Under the pieces are notes generated by a model. That model was not told where the DNA came from. It saw only the letters and a list, made by a program, of their open reading frames with translations, and did not search any database. Shown here one piece after another: positions 60,981 through 64,000 of a stretch of DNA of 64,000 nucleotides; within the stretch, counting starts at the first letter, position 1, and each line of letters begins with the position of its first letter. The translations under genes were made by a program, and so were the position numbers. This DNA comes from an uncultured Roseateles sp. GTDB lineage: Bacteria; Pseudomonadota; Gammaproteobacteria; Burkholderiales; Burkholderiaceae_C. The stretch covers positions 4,030,001 to 4,094,000 of the forward strand of contig NZ_OY729424.1 of assembly GCF_963422335.1 (NCBI RefSeq), written 5' to 3'.

Positions 60981-61235
60981 TCGTCGTATTGCACGATGCG
61001 ATATTGTCTTTTTGCATTATGAAATCGAGTGATGTTGCACTGCCGCAAAATTTCTCATCATGAAGATTGTGATTTCACGATACGGTTTTTAAAACATAAG
61101 CCATTGAATTTAAACAAGAAAATATTTAGTCTTATATAAGACATAAGTCTTCCCATGCGGGGATGGCAGGCGTAATCTAGGACCCATGAACTGCCTCGTT
61201 TCTTTGTCTCACTGAACCCCGCTGAAGGAGCTGTT
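60981..61235 (+). other. AT-rich upstream region of aceA
   Basis: About 255 bases with no gene and much lower GC than the rest of the window. It carries the palindrome at 61129-61142 and several TTGCA repeats near the left end. The aceA ribosome site GAAGGAG lies just before 61236. Confidence 0.6.
61129..61142. promoter_or_regulatory. Perfect palindrome upstream of aceA
   Basis: GTCTTATATAAGAC is a perfect 14-base inverted repeat, followed directly by a partial copy, ATAAGTCTT. Its position about 95 bases before the aceA start suits an operator. The binding protein is not known from sequence; GntR-type dimers use sites of this shape. Confidence 0.55.
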
Positions 61236-62534
<1,299 letters not shown>

Positions 62535-62574
62535 ATCTGACCGAGACTTAATTACCTAGAGGTCCGGGAGACAA

Positions 62575-62603
62575 AAGGCCCGCCGCCACAAGCGGTGGGC
62601 CTT
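62575..62603 (+). terminator. Hairpin terminator after aceA
   Basis: A 12-bp stem (AAGGCCCGCCGC at 62575-62586, GCGGTGGGCCTT at 62592-62603, one G-U pair) with a five-base loop, followed by CCTATTTCTG. It lies between convergent genes and may serve both directions. Confidence 0.65.
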
Positions 62604-62629
62604 CCTATTTCTGACTCTGAACAGGAAGG

Positions 62630-63382
62630 CTACGGCGCCTTGAACTGTTGGGCATAGCTCGTCGACATCAGTGTTTTCAGCCCAGGCCACCGCTTCTTCC
62701 AGAACAGACCTGCTGGTATCAATGACGGGTCGATGGCGTCGGCAACATGCAGCCCAAAGCGCAGGGCCACCTTGCGGCCGGCATCCTCAACAGCCAGCTT
62801 TTCAATCTCTGAAACAAAGGCCTGCAATGGACTTCGCCCCACGGCGATGTCTTCGGGGCGGCTGTCCGTGGCCGCACTTCGCAGAAAGGCCCGCGCGACC
62901 TCGATAGCCATGGCCAGTTGCATACGGCCCTTCTCCGACTGTTTCTCTTCAAGCTTGTACAGATTGATGAGCCGGATGCGCAGCACATGCAAGGGGTGCA
63001 TGACGAGAAAGGAGGCGTGGCCGAGATCGACGCGCACCGCGCGATGGAGTATCTGGTCGGCGCCGATGCCCAGCACCGAAAAGATGACATCGACATTCAG
63101 GTACTCGTGATCGGAAACATCCCGATAGGCCTGGCCGACCAAGGCTGTCAACGCATGGGGGTTGGGGTAGGCCGTCAATCCGCCCAAGGTGCTTGCGAAC
63201 GCTTCGACGCGAGCCCGATTCTTGGGTGACGGGGTCAGAAAGTCGATGTCGGCCGAGACGGCCGCCAGCGAGGCCGGAACCACAACGTCATAGCGCTGCA
63301 CCCAGATCGCCAGCGCCTGCCCACCAACCAGTACATCGTCGCCAGCCACCGTCAGCAGGCGCTCCACGATGGCTGCAGGCAT
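62630..63382 (-). CDS. AbiEii-like nucleotidyltransferase, probable toxin
   Basis: A 250-residue protein from ATG 63382, behind a GAGG site; a TTG nine codons earlier, overlapping the stop of the upstream gene, is the other possible start. The nucleotidyltransferase core is DVLVGGQALAIW followed by the metal-binding SADIDFLTP. Such folds occur in AbiE- and MenA-type toxins that modify tRNA or other targets. It is paired with a ParD-like protein. Family membership is by motif only; nearest function is unknown. Confidence 0.65.
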   Translation of the reverse strand: MPAAIVERLLTVAGDDVLVGGQALAIWVQRYDVVVPASLAAVSADIDFLTPSPKNRARVEAFASTLGGLTAYPNPHALTALVGQAYRDVSDHEYLNVDVIFSVLGIGADQILHRAVRVDLGHASFLVMHPLHVLRIRLINLYKLEEKQSEKGRMQLAMAIEVARAFLRSAATDSRPEDIAVGRSPLQAFVSEIEKLAVEDAGRKVALRFGLHVADAIDPSLIPAGLFWKKRWPGLKTLMSTSYAQQFKAP

Positions 63383-63402
63383 GACCGCCTCGGTCTTACG
63401 CT

Positions 63403-63789
63403 TTACCAAGTGCTGGAACTCGGCGTGGGTTCGGCTGCGAAGATCATCGTGGCCGATTGAATGGCATCCCGCCGGAACGCAAACAGGGATTCGGCGGAGC
63501 GCTGTCCTGTAACGACCTCTTCCTCGATCAAGGCGTGCCGCGCAGCAATCGCCTGTGCCACTCGATCCGGCTCGCCGGCGGCGCCCAGCGTTGCCATGAC
63601 GCGGTCTCTCAAGGACGTATCGCCGGTCAGCATTTGCATCGCTTGCTGGGAGGTAATGCCCGCTGCATCCATCGCCGCCCCGAGCCGCGCCCAGTACTCG
63701 ATCTGCTGTGCCAGCGAGCGGCCAAGCGCCGCTCCCGCCAGCTGCGCCATTTCATAGAACTCGTCGGAAACGCGAACGGATTGGGCCAT
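63403..63789 (-). CDS. ParD-like protein, probable antitoxin
   Basis: A 128-residue protein starting at ATG 63789 (AQSVRVSDEFYEMAQLAGAA). The N-terminal SVRVSDEFY strand and the following LGRSLAQQIEYWARLGAAMD helix form the ribbon-helix-helix of ParD-like proteins. Residues 40-100 are helical and the C-terminus is charged, as expected of a toxin-binding tail. Its stop is 20 bases before the toxin ATG (or overlaps a TTG start). A perfect palindrome precedes the start codon. Confidence 0.65.
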   Translation of the reverse strand: MAQSVRVSDEFYEMAQLAGAALGRSLAQQIEYWARLGAAMDAAGITSQQAMQMLTGDTSLRDRVMATLGAAGEPDRVAQAIAARHALIEEEVVTGQRSAESLFAFRRDAIQSATMIFAAEPTPSSSTW

Positions 63790-63802
63790 GCCGCAAAGTC
63801 TA

Positions 63803-63819
63803 TGTGGCAATTTGCCACA
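63803..63819. promoter_or_regulatory. Putative autoregulatory operator
   Basis: TGTGGCAA-T-TTGCCACA is a perfect 8-bp inverted repeat with one central base, 14 bases upstream of the ParD-like gene's ATG. Only 48 bases separate this gene from the one before it, so the palindrome must overlap the promoter or ribosome site. Confidence 0.65.
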
Positions 63820-63837
63820 GGTCAACCCGGAAAGCAG

Positions 63838-64000
63838 CTACATGCTGGCGATCAGCATCTCGCGGTATTCCTCGGCGCTGGCCAGTCGCGGATTGGTCTT
63901 GTGGCAATGGTCGGCCATCGCATAGCCGATGATGCGGTCGAACAGGTCGGCGGTGACGCCCATGGCCGCCAAGCCGGCCGGCAGACCCAGGCGCTGATTC
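63838..64000 (-). CDS. Iron-containing alcohol dehydrogenase (C-terminal end only)
   Basis: The last 53 codons of a gene entering from the right edge. LGLPAGLAAMGVTADLFDR and MADHCHKTNPRLASAEEYRE match the C-terminal all-helical domain of group III iron-dependent alcohol dehydrogenases. The stop TAG is at 63838-63840. Confidence 0.75.
   Translation of the reverse strand, partial: NQRLGLPAGLAAMGVTADLFDRIIGYAMADHCHKTNPRLASAEEYREMLIASM

Overview
The window is high-GC bacterial chromosome. Gene content and order point to a betaproteobacterium of the order Burkholderiales: rimP-nusA-infB-rbfA-truB-typA, a Bug-family solute-binding protein, a DUF3138-type outer-membrane protein and omega-amino-acid transaminases. 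A Roseateles/Rubrivivax-like lineage is my inference, not something the sequence proves.

Layout. (1) 1-8679: a surface-polysaccharide cluster with sugar methyltransferase, VOC protein, FkbH-like HAD-IIIC protein plus its own acyl carrier protein, NeuD/PglD-like acyltransferase, WbqC, GtrA, WecE-type aminotransferase, ArnT-type membrane glycosyltransferase and a UDP-sugar epimerase. (2) 8721-28752: housekeeping genes, with tRNA-Ser(GGA), a stomatin/NfeD pair, a PLP amino-acid decarboxylase, fabI, the rimP-nusA-infB-rbfA-truB-typA translation/transcription operon, a DMT exporter, 3-hydroxyisobutyryl-CoA hydrolase, formate-THF ligase and a two-gene ABC system. (3) 28793-37189: an accessory island bracketed by two RidA paralogues. 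It contains a complete IS21-family element (29545-32037), an array of integron gene cassettes with six attC sites and no integrase in the window (32038-34203), a broken serine-hydrolase fragment, and a block of small enzymes (CYTH, methyltransferase, YCII, GNAT). (4) 37220-43421: a LysR/aconitase-like/Bug-protein group, nitroreductase, MAPEG protein and DusA. (5) 43425-60332: a colinear run of 14 genes on the minus strand for polyamine uptake and breakdown (PotFGHI importer, PuuABCD-type enzymes, two transaminases, a second glutamine-synthetase-like ligase, an outer-membrane protein, an exporter and an M14 amidase), with a divergent Lrp-type regulator. (6) 60981-64000: isocitrate lyase, a putative ParD-like/AbiEii-like toxin-antitoxin pair with a perfect palindrome at its start, and the end of an iron-containing alcohol dehydrogenase.

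The most unusual part is the cassette array. Its cassettes encode a small one-helix membrane protein, a Pro/Ser/Arg-rich frame that runs through its own attC, a 71-residue protein that aligns without gaps to the AR1 repeat of the NusA encoded in this same window (22 of 57 identities by hand), one cassette with no gene, and a TMEM175-like membrane protein. In the three best-preserved cassettes the 5' core and the 3' R'' box are exactly complementary within the cassette and not across junctions, which independently supports the boundaries. The NusA-like cassette is the best candidate for undescribed biology: a mobile, free-standing copy of a transcription-elongation-factor docking domain.
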